From the NCBI RefSeq assembly GCF_004135585.1, contig NZ_CP035501.1:1599001-1663000 (forward strand): a stretch of 64,000 nt of DNA. Reading direction: 5' to 3'. Below are positions 45,201 to 50,106 of the stretch, piece by piece. How positions within the stretch are numbered: position 1 is the stretch's first letter; every line of letters begins with the position of its first letter. Origin of the DNA: Sphingosinicella sp. BN140058 (GTDB lineage Bacteria; Pseudomonadota; Alphaproteobacteria; Sphingomonadales; Sphingomonadaceae). The position numbers were made by a program, and so were the translations under genes. The notes below the pieces were generated by a model, which was not told the DNA's origin, did no database searches, and worked only from the letters and a program-made list of their open reading frames with translations.

Positions 45201-47961
45201 CGCGCAGCAGGTCGTCGCCGGCGCGACCTTCGAGCTGGTCGTCACCGGCGCCGCCCAGGAGCCGGTCGTCGAGTGCGGTCCCGATCACATGTTCGATGTC
45301 GGTGAGACGGTCACCATCGGAATCGCCGCCCTCGGAAAGCCCTCCGCCAAGATCGACACTCACCGCGAACCGCGAGGTCGAATAATCGACGGTGTCGAAC
45401 CCGGTCCCGCCGTCGAGGTCGTCGGCGCCGCCGGCCCCGAGCAGCACGTCGTCGCCGCCACCGCCTTGCAGGACGTCGTCCCCGGCGGTTCCGATCAGGA
45501 CATCGTCGAAGGCGGAGCCGCGCAGGCCTTCGATGCTGGTGAACCTGTCTCCGGCCGGGTCGCCGCCGTCCTGCACGGACCCATCGAGCGCGACACGAAC
45601 GCCGCGCGACGATCCTTCGTAGCTGGCAAGGTCGAAGCCGTCACCGCCGTCGAGGAGGTCGCCTCCGCTGCCACCCTCGAGCACATCGTCGCCCTGCCCG
45701 CCGATCAGCGTGTCGACATCGGTACCGCCGACCAGCCGGTCGTCGAAACGCGACCCGATCGCCACTTCCATGTTCGCATAGGTATCGCCGGCGGCATCGC
45801 CGCCCGAGCCGGTACGGCCGTCGAAATAGACCGCCACGCCCTCGCCGCTTTCACTGAAATCGACGGTGTCGGTTCCGGCGCCGCCGTCGATGCGGTCGGC
45901 ACCGGCCCCGCCGGCAATGCGGTTGTCGCCGGCGTCGCCGGTCAGACTGTCGTCGTGGACGGAGCCGATCATGTTCTCGATGCCACCGAGCACATCGCCT
46001 TCGGCATCGCCGCCGCGGCCGACGCGACCGTCCAGGAAGGCGGTTACCCCGCTTGCCGATCCGGAATAGTCGACGAGGTCGGTTCCCTCTCCGCCCTGGA
46101 GCGTGTCGGCGCCGGCGCTGCCGGTGAAGAGATCGTCGCCGTCGCGGCCATGGAGCGTCTCGGCGCCGTCGGCGCCGTGCAGGACGTCGTCGCCGGTTCC
46201 ACCGAGCACCTGCTCGATCCCGGTCAGCCGGTCTCCTTCCGCAGCGCCGCCATGCGAGGCACTTCCATCCAGGAAGATCTCGACCCCGGTCGAACCCGAG
46301 GCGCCCTCGACCGCTTCATCATAATCGACGGTGTCGAAGCCGGCCCCGCCCTCGATCCGGTCTGCGCCCTTGCCGCCGTCGAGGCGGTTGTCGCCGCCAT
46401 CGCCGGTCAGCGTGTCGGCGAAGTCCGATCCGACCAGATTTTCGACGCCGCTGTAGCTGTCGCCCTTTGCAGAGCCGCCATCGCCCTTGCCCGTAGCGAG
46501 GTTCGCCTGCACGGCTGCGTTCGACAGGCTATAGTCGACGACGTCCGCTCCGGCGCCGCCGTCGATCTGATCATCGCCCGCACCGGCATAGATGTGATCG
46601 TCGCCGGTCCCCGCGTTGATGACGTTGCCGGGCGGATTGGAAAAGAGGACCTGGATCGGATTGCCGCTGACGGGATCCGAAACGATCATGTCGCCGGCGG
46701 CATTGACCACCTTGATCCCGAAATGCGTGGACACCTCGACCGCGTTGGTGCTGGTCTTGCCATCGGTCGACAAGCCAAGCTGGACCGGCAGGAAGAACTC
46801 GTCCTGGAAACCTCCGTTCTCGGCCGCGGCGCCTTCCGGCAGGGCATAGATGAGCTGGAGGTCGAACCCGAAGGCGGACTGGCTTGCGGGAACCGGGACG
46901 GGCACGCCGGCCGCGTCGTTCAGCGTGGTCAAAGGCGTGATGTTGCCGGGTTCGATCGTGACCAGCCAGCCCTTGTCGGTCTGGACCGCGTTGGCGATGC
47001 TGTAGCCTTGCGGCAGGGAGGGCACCAGGACCTGAAGCAGCTGCAGTCCGGCGCTCGGCACCATCGCCTCGACATGGAGAACCCGCATCGTCGCACCAGC
47101 CGGGGCATGGGCAGGATTGTCGGCATAGATGACGTCGTCCGCGGACGTACCGGTCACGGTCTCCTTGGCGCTCTGCGCCGTGTAACCGGCATCGGTTGCG
47201 GAGCCCGGCCCGCCGGTGTCACCCTTGATCACCGCCTGGCCGTTCACCGACGTGGTGGTGACGCCTTCCGAATTGTAGAGCTTGAAGGAGAGGGTCGGCA
47301 CGAGCTTGCCGATTCCGGCCGGGCCAATTGCGTCGTCCGGCGCCGGCTCGAGAGCGCGCGCCGAAGGCTGGCTCGGCGGAGAGGGCGCGGAGGATGGTGT
47401 GTTGCTGATCTTCTCGGTGAGCGCCCGGTTCTCCTCGTCGGATTTGTGCCGGTTCTCTTCCTTGGCGCCGGCCTCCTCCTGGCTGCGCGCCGACTCCTGC
47501 GGCTGCATGCCGCCGCTGTCTGCCTCCTTCTCGCCTTCGGCCTTGCCCTGGGCCTGCTCCGAAGCATGTGCGGAGGACAGTTTCAGCGGGACGTCCTGCT
47601 CGAGAATCTCGCCGACGCTGGCGACCACCTGATCGGCCGTCATCTCCTTGTCGGTGAACACCAGCATTGCCTTGCGGCCCGAGAAAGCGGCCAGTGCCAT
47701 TCCCGGAATGATGATCTTGCTGCCGTCCTCGAAGATCAGGACGATGTCGACGTCGACGATCTCGACCTTGAACGGCGCGAACGGGATGCCCAGCATCGCC
47801 TTGTCGTCGGCGCTGAGTTCCACCACCTTGGCGGGTCCGACGTCGGCACGCGTGGCGTTCGGCGCCAAATCGGAAGATGCGCTGCCGGGCGCCTGCGATC
47901 CGTCGTCGGCGGGCATGCGCGTCTCCTCTGTGCCGGCCGGCGCCGTTCCTCCCCCCGCCAT
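27259..47961 (-). CDS. Giant RTX-repeat adhesin-like protein, type I secretion substrate
   Basis: One uninterrupted frame of 6,900 codons. Residues about 43-125 form a non-repeat domain (AKVVELSADDKAMLGIPFAP, then VDIVLIFEDGSKIIIPGMA). Residues about 130-215 are highly charged and proline-rich. About 215-470 is a second unique region. From about 470 to 6,780 are tandem units, each a beta segment (DTADYSxSxxGVTVxLDG, GGDAxGDxLxxIExVxGS) followed by calcium-binding nonapeptides GGxGxDxLx. The last 100 residues lack repeats and end in a hydrophobic strand (MTTEVAKLTLV), as expected of a C-terminal type I secretion signal. I saw no cysteine. GAGGGA lies 9 nt before the ATG. It is expected to be exported in one step through the neighbouring TolC/HlyD/ABC system, folding on calcium outside the cell. 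Adhesion or biofilm is inferred, not shown. Confidence 0.93.
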   Translation of the reverse strand: MAGGGTAPAGTEETRMPADDGSQAPGSASSDLAPNATRADVGPAKVVELSADDKAMLGIPFAPFKVEIVDVDIVLIFEDGSKIIIPGMALAAFSGRKAMLVFTDKEMTADQVVASVGEILEQDVPLKLSSAHASEQAQGKAEGEKEADSGGMQPQESARSQEEAGAKEENRHKSDEENRALTEKISNTPSSAPSPPSQPSARALEPAPDDAIGPAGIGKLVPTLSFKLYNSEGVTTTSVNGQAVIKGDTGGPGSATDAGYTAQSAKETVTGTSADDVIYADNPAHAPAGATMRVLHVEAMVPSAGLQLLQVLVPSLPQGYSIANAVQTDKGWLVTIEPGNITPLTTLNDAAGVPVPVPASQSAFGFDLQLIYALPEGAAAENGGFQDEFFLPVQLGLSTDGKTSTNAVEVSTHFGIKVVNAAGDMIVSDPVSGNPIQVLFSNPPGNVINAGTGDDHIYAGAGDDQIDGGAGADVVDYSLSNAAVQANLATGKGDGGSAKGDSYSGVENLVGSDFADTLTGDGGDNRLDGGKGADRIEGGAGFDTVDYDEAVEGASGSTGVEIFLDGSASHGGAAEGDRLTGIEQVLGGTGDDVLHGADGAETLHGRDGDDLFTGSAGADTLQGGEGTDLVDYSGSASGVTAFLDGRVGRGGDAEGDVLGGIENMIGSVHDDSLTGDAGDNRIAGGAGADRIDGGAGTDTVDFSESGEGVAVYFDGRTGSGGDAAGDTYANMEVAIGSRFDDRLVGGTDVDTLIGGQGDDVLEGGSGGDLLDGGDGFDLASYEGSSRGVRVALDGSVQDGGDPAGDRFTSIEGLRGSAFDDVLIGTAGDDVLQGGGGDDVLLGAGGADDLDGGTGFDTVDYSTSRFAVSVDLGGGLSEGGDSDGDRLTDIEHVIGTALDDRLLGGAGDDQLEGRAGDDLLRGGAGADRLQGGEGTDTADYASSAAGVTVALDGSLGRGGDAEGDSLSGIERLVGSSHADRLSGDGADNLLAGGGGDDILVGGLGADELQGGEGFDTADYAAATGAVTVRLDGNGSSGDVAEGDRLTGIEKAIGGAYADILIGDSGDNVLDGGAGDDLLVGGRGADQLLGGAGVDTADYEDSDQAVSIDLLSGTGLGGTAEGDRLAGIENVAGSRHDDRLVGDDGANRLAGGSGNDNLEGGAGADMLDGGTGFDVADYSGSDAGVSVALDGSVGIGGDAAGDRLRDVEGLQGSAFDDTLTGNDGTNVLTGGVGDDVLRGGLGADALIGGAGFDSADYSSSASGVIVGNDGTIGLGGDAQGDSLQGVERIVGSAFGDLLSGSAGDDALVGGGGDDRLDGGIGADALDGGTGVDIVDYGRSESGVVAGLDGRLNHGGDAEGDVFIGIEGLSGSAFGDVLHGSIAEDRLSGQGGNDRLVGSAGADVLDGGAGFDAVDYGNSQVGVSVNLTTSRASGGDADGDILTGIESIVGSAFDDLLVGSEDSDTLLGGAGDDVLSGRAGADTLDGGAGFDTVDYVSSTSGISLILDGSGGIGGDAAGDHVANVEHVIGSEYGDVIIGVGPDELLEGGGGDDRLAGADGRDTLRGGAGDDLLEGGLGEDVLAGDEGADTLRGGQGADILTGGAGFDTADYGASASAVVIDLGTGSGRGGDAEGDRLDGIEAVVGSAFADQMTGGAAADTLAGGAGDDRIASGAGNDMLLGGGGDDRLDGGAGADTIDGGDGHDVADYGGSSAGVTVYLDGSAGLGGHATGDTLLGIEEVIGTGSADTIIGTDRNELLHGAGGDDRLVGGAGADLLDGGGGTDTADYGASAGAVTVDLAAGTALGGDAEGDRLISIERLVGSTGADVLRGDTGEETIQGGAGADLIAGRDGSDILEGGAGDDVLDGGAGADMLDGGAGLDSVDYSSSGVAVRVGLDGSTGAGGDAQGDVLSGIERLVGSMHDDVLTGGVQADILVGGAGDDGITGGAGDDRLEGGDGDDVLEGGAGGDMLDGGAGLDTVDYSASSQAVIVALDGSAGAGGDARGDQLLGIETLVGSSFDDRLTGSAADETIRGGGGDDVVRGAGGNDRLEGGGGNDLLLGGRGADILDGGTGTDTASYADSAEGVSVSLDGSAASGGDAAGDRLTQIENLVGSAFDDVLGGASGSETIEAGAGNDRILGSDGADILDGGSGFDIVDYSRSADAVTVRLDGSSGVGGDAAGDQYRGIEGVIGSSLDDMLAGGAGAERLEGGAGSDRLSGGAGDDQLRGGAGDDILDGGTGADSIDGGAGIDTVDYSTSSAGVNVSVDGSSSRGGAAEGDMLLDVENLIGSAYDDVLRGTAGTDTLTGGDGDDILEGRAGADILLGGSGLDTADYSGAQGGIAVSLASGRGTAGDAAGDRLEGIERIVGSAQDDSIDGSSAADRLEAGDGSDIVRAGAGDDRIAGGGGDDLIDGGAGADTIDGGAGVDVADYSASAVGVQIWLDGRASTGGLAEGDLLTGIEGVVGSAFADVLSGSAANEQLHGAGGDDVLRGGLGADLLDGGAGTDTADYSQASAGVALSLASGGTAGEANGDTFAGIEIVQGSGFADQITGAEAAERLIGGGGNDLLDGGAGRDELQGDAGDDLLRGGAGADLLDGGAGIDTADYSTSSAAIAINLDGSLSAGGDAQGDTLASIENVVGSAFADAISGTGQNETLDGNDGDDVLRGLGGSDTLRGGAGNDIMIGGAGADLIQGGTGFDTASYAESTAGVTIRLDGGPSSGGDAEGDTLRSIEGVIGSAYDDTLTGGDANDRLEGGGGADRLDGGLGDDVLLGGSGDDVLVGGLGADILDGGGDINTASYAAAAAGVAVDLSGAAGTGGEAAGDRLTNIQILVGSEHADTLGGGAGGETLRGGRGDDSLLGSLGADLLDGGAGFDTVSYAASGAGVTAYLDGRLGIGGDAAGDTLTDVEALLGSAHDDSLVGGGVGERIGGGAGSDRIDGGGGDDILSGDAGNDILTGGAGADRIDGGAGSDTASYGDSASAVTIALDGSDGAGGTAAGDVLSAVETLVGSAYDDVLGGSAAADTLSGGDGDDRLRSSLGADRLIGGQGIDVADYSASGSGVVIGLDGNVGSGGDAAGDQLTGIEQLVGSAFGDRLSGAIDGEQLDGGAGDDVLVGSLGNDRLIGGVGFDTVDYSSSSAGITVATDGSFGSSGDAAGDALSGIERIVGSAGADRLTGSSGDETFEGGGGADSLFGEGGSDTLRGGSGDDVLVGGAGADLLDGGTGFDTVSYAAAGGAVSIDLAAGTGTGSEAQGDRFVSIEQVVGSDYDDAILGGAAAEILIGGTGSDRLAGGAGSDRLDGEAGDDVLDGGAGADEMVGGSGFDTADYSASAGAVDVTLDGSAAAGGDAAGDILLSIERVVGSAQDDTITGASAAETLEGGDGNDVLIGNAGGDRLRGGAGNDILRGGAGADALEGGSGTDTADYSGSILGVSVTLDGSAGVGGDAQGDTYVGIERVVGSSEADTLTGGSGDDSLLGQSGDDILSGGAGKDSLSGAAGDDIITGGTGADQIDGGAGIDTVSYLSSAAGVSASLGGALGTGGDAAGDVIVNAEILQGSNQADILYGRVGSDTLLGEGGDDRLVGSAGADALDGGDGFDTADYSASAAAVTVALDGSVSLGGDASGDTLVRIERVIGSLQADRLSGSDDSDTLEGNDGDDLLDGRLGFDILRGGAGNDTLVGGAGADSLDGGAGNDSVSYAASAAGVNAGLDGAVNSGGDAAGDTIANVERLVGSEQDDTLRGGTGAETLSGGAGDDILTGSAGADVLQGGSGTDTADYSASGSAVTVRLDGTAGIGGQAAGDTLASIERVVGSAFADTLVGGNEADILVGGVGDDQIAGGLGADLLQGGAGDDRIISGGGADTVDGGTGLDTIDYTLSAGAVTVNLNGAASSGGDAEGDTLAGIEIVLGSAQGDSLTGSAAADRLYGNGGDDVLIGAGGADMLVGGSGIDTADYSGAAGAVAIALDGSAGSGSDAAGDVLAGIERLVGSSFDDSLGGSASDDVLVGGAGNDNLAGGAGDDLLLGGGGDDLLAGGAGADVFEGGTGFDTASYAAAGAAVTAYLDGTTGSRGDAAGDILSGVEQLVGSAFDDRLNGGSAAEQIRGGSGADVIAGGGGDDVLAGEDGDDTISGGAGADRIDGGVGRDVASYAASLSGVTVYLDGSTSSGGDAEGDLLTGIESVIGSSLADALHGGSGDERLDGGAGDDMLHASAGADTLIGGSGFDTADYSAGSVAVAVNMDGTVSTGGWAAGDILSGVEQVIGTAAGDSVRGSAGADTVLGLGGDDVLSGGAGTDSLAGGEGDDVLVGGAGGDVLDGGAGTDTADYSGASGGVAARMDGVAGSGGEALGDVLADVERVIGSAFADTVQGSSGDDQIDGGGGDDMLSGAAGDDMIAGGAGDDLLDGGAGADMLDGGAGVDIADYSASNAAIVMALDGTAGAGGHAAGDRVTNVEVLRGSAFADALRGSASADTLQGAAGDDVLAGGGGADLLIGGEGFDSADYSGSAAAIVLNLTAGTGSGGDAAGDRLSGIERIVGTAFADSITGSADADTVEGGAGDDLLDGGAAGDVLRGGDGNDTLVGNAGSDLLDGGAGTDTADYSASSQAVTVYNNGTDAGAGGTATGDILVGVERVLGSAYSDILVGGNGVDTLVGQDGNDVIEGRQGADVIEGGAGFDTASYEHATSAVAVSLATGSGSAGEAAGDLFSGIERLLGSDYDDMLSGGTAAETLDGGSGDDLLVASAGADTLVGGAGFDTADYAAATTGVTVALDGSAGLGGLAAGDRLSGVEAVIGSAFDDVLTGTFSDDRLVGGLGNDLLAGGAGLDTLQGGEGDDSLEGGGGADVLDGGDGIDTASYAGSGVGITIDLSLGTATGGDATGDSFTDIERFVGSRVSDTMIGGGAADSFDGFDGNDTLRGGGGDDVLVGGIGDDLLVGGAGADRIEGGVGIDTADYGGSAAAVTIRTAGLSAGGDADGDAMSGIERVLGSAFADRFEGSAADEEFGGAAGNDTFVASGGADIYRGDGGIDTVDYSASASSGMQIYMDGSFGTGGDAAGDRLFDVEIVIGSAQNDTITAGGSASTILAGDGNDTLIGGVANDVLDGGAGDDVLAGGLGADQLIGGADSDTADYRQSNAAVTISNDGTAGAGGWAQGDVLASIERIEGSLNYGDTLRGGTLAATALFGWGGNDLFVSFGQADSIDGGIGTDTIDYSASLTGVTVRLDGSVSSGGDAAGDRIINVEAVLGSGQNDSIFGTGVNEALSGGAGDDRLVGGGGADMLDGGAGFDTADYSNAGGVVVRMDGTPGIAGDAAGDILIGIERVVGSALSDTIYGSANADTIVGGDGDDLIAPGAGADALDGGNGFDTVDYGSAASAITVDAVNAALSTGDAQGDTFVSIERFNLGAFGDTFVGSANAETVYGYAGNDLLIGGGGDDMLFGGLGNDVLTGGAGADTIDGGGSTDIDTVDYSASAAGVSINLATGVGNSGGDAQGDVFVVNTIENAIGSAFGDTLYGTSGVNVLTGGAGNDTLIGGAGADTLDGGSGIDTLSYSNTGSAVTVSLLAGSGSAGDAAGDTFTNFENLAGGAGNDTLTGNNNANVIDGGFGVDTIFGLSGDDTINGGDGNDVIDGGAGADAMDGGLGINTLSYGTSSLAVTVSLLSGLGTSGDAAGDSFSNFSNLTGGGGNDSLTGDGGINAIRGGSGVDTIDGGDGNDLLYGDAGDDILRGGSGSDYFQGDAGLDTVDYSASAGGVTVDISSGIGSGIGGDAQGDTFQISTIENLTGSAFSDTLVGGGAGNVLSGGDGNDRLSGLGGNDMLNGGNGDDVISGGAGADAIDGGAGDNTLIFGNNFANLGSVSAVTGVTVYLDGVTAGVGGDAAGDTYKNIQNVYLTNLNDTAYGTNANEWFRGLGGADTINGGGGTDTVSYWGSGAGVTISLDGTAGAGGEAQGDVLSNIEVLTGSQYDDVIGGSGVANSLYGMEGSDVLKGDAGADLLDGGLGTDTANYALSASAVTVNLTTGLGSGGDAAGDVYVSIENVVGSASNDILYGDAGDNVLTGGLGNDVLRGGAGADQLNGGSGTDTADYTDSTAAVTLYLDGTTSTGGFAQGDVLLSIDVALGSAFGDTIVGSNASETLTGNDGDDILSGNVGDDVLNGGAGNDTLSGGQGADIVDGGADTDSFSYATSTAAVVAYLDGTIGSGGDAAGDRLVNVELLTGSGFGDILYGAAGAETLQGGSGDDVLIGGAGADRLDGGAGIDSVSYLTSGAAINASFASGSLVVSGADAAGDVFVSIEGVIGTNYADTLAGGTGAERLDGGAGDDLMLGSAGADTLIGGSGTDTVSYAGSVAGVAAALDGTIGSGGDAAGDMLSQVEILIGSANADQLTGSAGDDTLRGGAGGDVLQGGAGNDTLVGDGDDDILVGGVGADTLDGGAGNDTASYAGSASGVTAALGGASGSGGDAQGDSLAAIENLVGSAFGDTLVGDGGVNRLDGGNGNDVLVGGEGADTLIGSGGNDVASYSTASASVSVNLLNAALNLGEAAGDSFTSIEGLVGSSFDDSLTGDGNANSIDGGAGNDLLVGGSGADALNGGSGIDIADYSSASTGVTVYMDGRAGSGGDAAGDTLSSIETVIGSDFADTLVGDAGGNRLEGGAGDDVLDGGLGADTLVGGAGADTASYASAGAGVTASLANSLANGGAAAGDSYTGMENLTGSSRADTLIGDAGGNRIDGGAGDDRLVGGDGADTLIGGSGIDTADYSGAGAGVTMNLASGGSGSAGDAAGDSLSGIERIIGSGFGDDLTLSLGNGWSVDAGGGNDVVHLAAGSGTVSEANLAGVLSHVETIDFTSAGTNGNLAVDAGFIQSLVGNGASSHLTLDFDAGDTVSVANGSFYNQAGNEYTFYSDATMTTEVAKLTLV
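27620..46560 (-). repeat. Tandem RTX repeat array inside the giant gene
   Basis: About 19 kb of degenerate tandem repeats. Adjacent units that I counted by hand are 70 and 79 residues long; 97-residue units (291 bp, for example 33140-33431 and 41750-42041) recur often. The lengths step by 9, one RTX nonapeptide. Units near the 3' end of the gene (about 27.4-32 kb) are more divergent and asparagine-richer than the central ones. Confidence 0.85.
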
Positions 47962-48053
47962 TGCGTCGCTTCCCTCAAGGTCAATGGCTGGTTTACGATC
48001 CAGTCCGTTGAAAATTTATGAAAAAGCCTCTTTGAAGGCCCTTCTTGCAAGCG

Positions 48054-49511
48054 TCAGTAACCGGACCCCGCAACCACCGGCGCGGGCATCGTCAGGCGCG
48101 GCAGCGGCTCGCCGTCGCTGACCAGTGTGAACAGTCCGCCGAGCTTCTGGAGGACGCGGTACTCGGCCAGCTTCATCGCAATGTCGTTGGCAACGTAGCT
48201 GCCGCGGGCATTGAACAGTCCTTGCTGGCTGTCGAGCAGGTCGAACACCGACCTTTTGCTTTCCTTGAACTGCTGCTTGTAGAGATCGGCGACGCGTTCG
48301 GCCGACTCGATCTCGGCGGAGATGGTTGCCATCTTCTGCCGCGCTGCGCCCAGCGACTGAAAGTCGGCGCGCAGATCCTGCTCGACTTCGCGGCGGCGGC
48401 GCTCGAGCTCGTAATCCGCCTGCCGAAGCCGCGCCCCGATACGATTGCGCAGCGCGACGTCCGCACCGCCGTTCAAGAAGCTGTACGACAAAGTGACCAT
48501 GCCGCGCGCGTCCTGGACGAGGCCGGTTCGCCCGAGCACGTCATAACGGTGGTTGCCCTGCAGCTGGACGCCCACGCGCGGGAAGAAGGTTCCCTTTTGA
48601 CTTGCATATTGCCGCTCGAGCGAGCGACGATCCTCCACCGCCTGCGCCATGCGCGGGCTGTGCTGGCTGATCATCTCGACGGCGGCATCGACGGTGGCGG
48701 GGAGCGCGCCGCCACTCGGCGGCAGGTCGACCGCGCGGCCGGGGCTGCGGTCCGTAAGACGCGTGTAGCTGTCGCGCGCCTGCTGCAACAGGCTCTGGCG
48801 ATCGAGCAGGCTCGATTGCAGATTCTCGACACGCGCCTTGGCGCGATCGACATCTGCCTGGGTGGTGAGGCCGAGTTCCTTCTGGACGGTGATCATCCGC
48901 AGGATCTTCTTTGTGGCGGCCATCTCCTCGTTGCCGAGCTCGATCAGCTTCTGCTGCTGGAGGATCCCGAGATAGGCATTGGTGATGTCGAAGGTGATCG
49001 CTTCGATCTGCTCGCGCGTCGCCCACTGCATTGCCCGGTAGCTTGCCTTGGAGCGCTTGATGTCGTTGCTCGTCGTCCCGAAATCCCAGACGTTCTGATT
49101 GACCGTGACGGTGCCTTCGAAGCGCTTGTTGAGATCGCCGGTGGTTCCGTTCTGCCGCACGATCTCGGGCCCGTAGCCGATCTGCATGTCGACATGCGGG
49201 AGATTGCCGGCGCGGGACTGACTCACGCCGAACTTGGCGTCATCCTGCTTGGCGAGAGCGATTTGAATGTCCGGATTGCTCTTCAACGACGCCACGATCG
49301 CATCGCGCAGCGACTCTGCGTCTGCGGGCAAGGCCGGACCGTCGCCCGCATTCTGGTCGGCGGGTGGAAGCGGTTCGGCGGCCTGAGCAAGGTTCGCATC
49401 GTCCGGCGAACCCTGCGGACCCTGCGCCGCCGCAACACCCCCCGCCGGAATGGCAACCAAAGCCAATACGGCAACTCTGGCAAACAGCGTCGCCGCAAAC
49501 TGCCCACGCAT
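48054..49511 (-). CDS. TolC-family outer-membrane efflux/secretion channel
   Basis: A 485-residue protein with a signal peptide (FAATLFARVAVLALVAIPAG, cut near AAAQG) and the two-fold repeat of TolC-type helix-strand hairpins (LRDAIVASLKSNPDIQIALA, AYLGILQQQKLIELGNEEM; then AVEMISQHSPRMAQAVEDRR, SVFDLLDSQQGLFNARGSYV). It belongs to the AggA/LapE group that serves type I secreted adhesins. ATG 49511 was chosen because GAGGGA lies 7 nt before it; an ATG 18 nt upstream has none. It lies 92 bp before the adhesin gene on the same strand and should form the outer-membrane exit for it. Confidence 0.9.
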   Translation of the reverse strand: MRGQFAATLFARVAVLALVAIPAGGVAAAQGPQGSPDDANLAQAAEPLPPADQNAGDGPALPADAESLRDAIVASLKSNPDIQIALAKQDDAKFGVSQSRAGNLPHVDMQIGYGPEIVRQNGTTGDLNKRFEGTVTVNQNVWDFGTTSNDIKRSKASYRAMQWATREQIEAITFDITNAYLGILQQQKLIELGNEEMAATKKILRMITVQKELGLTTQADVDRAKARVENLQSSLLDRQSLLQQARDSYTRLTDRSPGRAVDLPPSGGALPATVDAAVEMISQHSPRMAQAVEDRRSLERQYASQKGTFFPRVGVQLQGNHRYDVLGRTGLVQDARGMVTLSYSFLNGGADVALRNRIGARLRQADYELERRRREVEQDLRADFQSLGAARQKMATISAEIESAERVADLYKQQFKESKRSVFDLLDSQQGLFNARGSYVANDIAMKLAEYRVLQKLGGLFTLVSDGEPLPRLTMPAPVVAGSGY

Positions 49512-49557
49512 GACGAAATCCCTCAACATCTGGTGAGGGGGACGTAAATGCTTAAGG

Positions 49558-49572
49558 TTAACAACGCGTTTA
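49558..49572 (-). promoter_or_regulatory. CtrA-like box upstream of the tolC-type gene
   Basis: TTAA, 7 bp, TTTA fits the CtrA consensus TTAA-N7-TTAA with one mismatch. It lies 47-61 bp before the tolC-type start codon, in the 236-bp gap after the PilZ gene. Functional only if the host CtrA acts here. Confidence 0.35.
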
Positions 49573-49747
49573 GGATGCTCTCGGGGAAGATCCCCTGTTG
49601 CGCAACCAACCAGATCTTGCGGGCGGGCGGCGATGCCGTCTTGCCCCGGAGCCGCAGCAGGTTACGGGTCGTAAGCATGAGTCCGGATCCGCGGTCTCGC
49701 GGACGATCACCTCAGCGCTCCAGAAGGCCTGTTGGAGGTCGTCGTGG

Positions 49748-50104
49748 TCAGGCGGCCGCCTTCGGAGTCACGCGGAGCGGGGCGGTAAGTTCGTCGAACA
49801 GCTCTTCATCGATCGGCTGCTCGAAGCGGATGCTGAATCCGGCCGGCGAGGTTCCGACGATCTGACCGAACAATTCCTCGCTGCCCCACTGAATGCAGAC
49901 CGGCACGTTGGCGCGACGCATGATGTATGCGAGCTTCGGTCGGAACAAGGCGCCGCCACGGGAGATGTCGATGATGCGGCCTTCGTAGCTCATCACGCGA
50001 TCGAGCAGCATCAGCTCGGTATCGACTTCGCAGCGGAAGCGCACGAACGAGCGATTGACGCGCTTGGCGCCGCGGCCGAAGCGGTTTGCGAACGGAAGCT
50101 TCAT
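49748..50104 (-). CDS. PilZ-domain protein of the secretion locus
   Basis: A 118-residue PilZ protein. The N-terminus is basic (KLPFANRFGRGAKRVNRSFV, containing candidate RxxxR arginines), and GRIIDISRGGALFRP is the D/NxSxxG-type motif. It is expected to bind c-di-GMP and act on a partner in the cytoplasm. GGAGG lies 9 nt before the ATG; a GTG overlapping the stop of the MotA-like gene (GTGA at 50110-50107) is an alternative start and shows the tight coupling. Being sandwiched between a proton-channel pair and the export channel, it is well placed to gate adhesin export by c-di-GMP. Confidence 0.85.
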   Translation of the reverse strand: MKLPFANRFGRGAKRVNRSFVRFRCEVDTELMLLDRVMSYEGRIIDISRGGALFRPKLAYIMRRANVPVCIQWGSEELFGQIVGTSPAGFSIRFEQPIDEELFDELTAPLRVTPKAAA

Positions 50105-50106
50105 TG

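Noticed and set aside
27620..46560. The regular repeat array considered as a CRISPR-like or tandem DNA array
   Set aside because: The repetition is at protein level with degenerate codons and lies inside one intact reading frame; there are no conserved DNA repeats with unique spacers.
44560..48021. A 1,153-codon open frame on the plus strand, antisense to the giant adhesin gene
   Set aside because: It is the mirror of a GC-rich, glycine/aspartate repeat frame; its product repeats every 79-97 residues in step with the sense repeats and has no independent signature.
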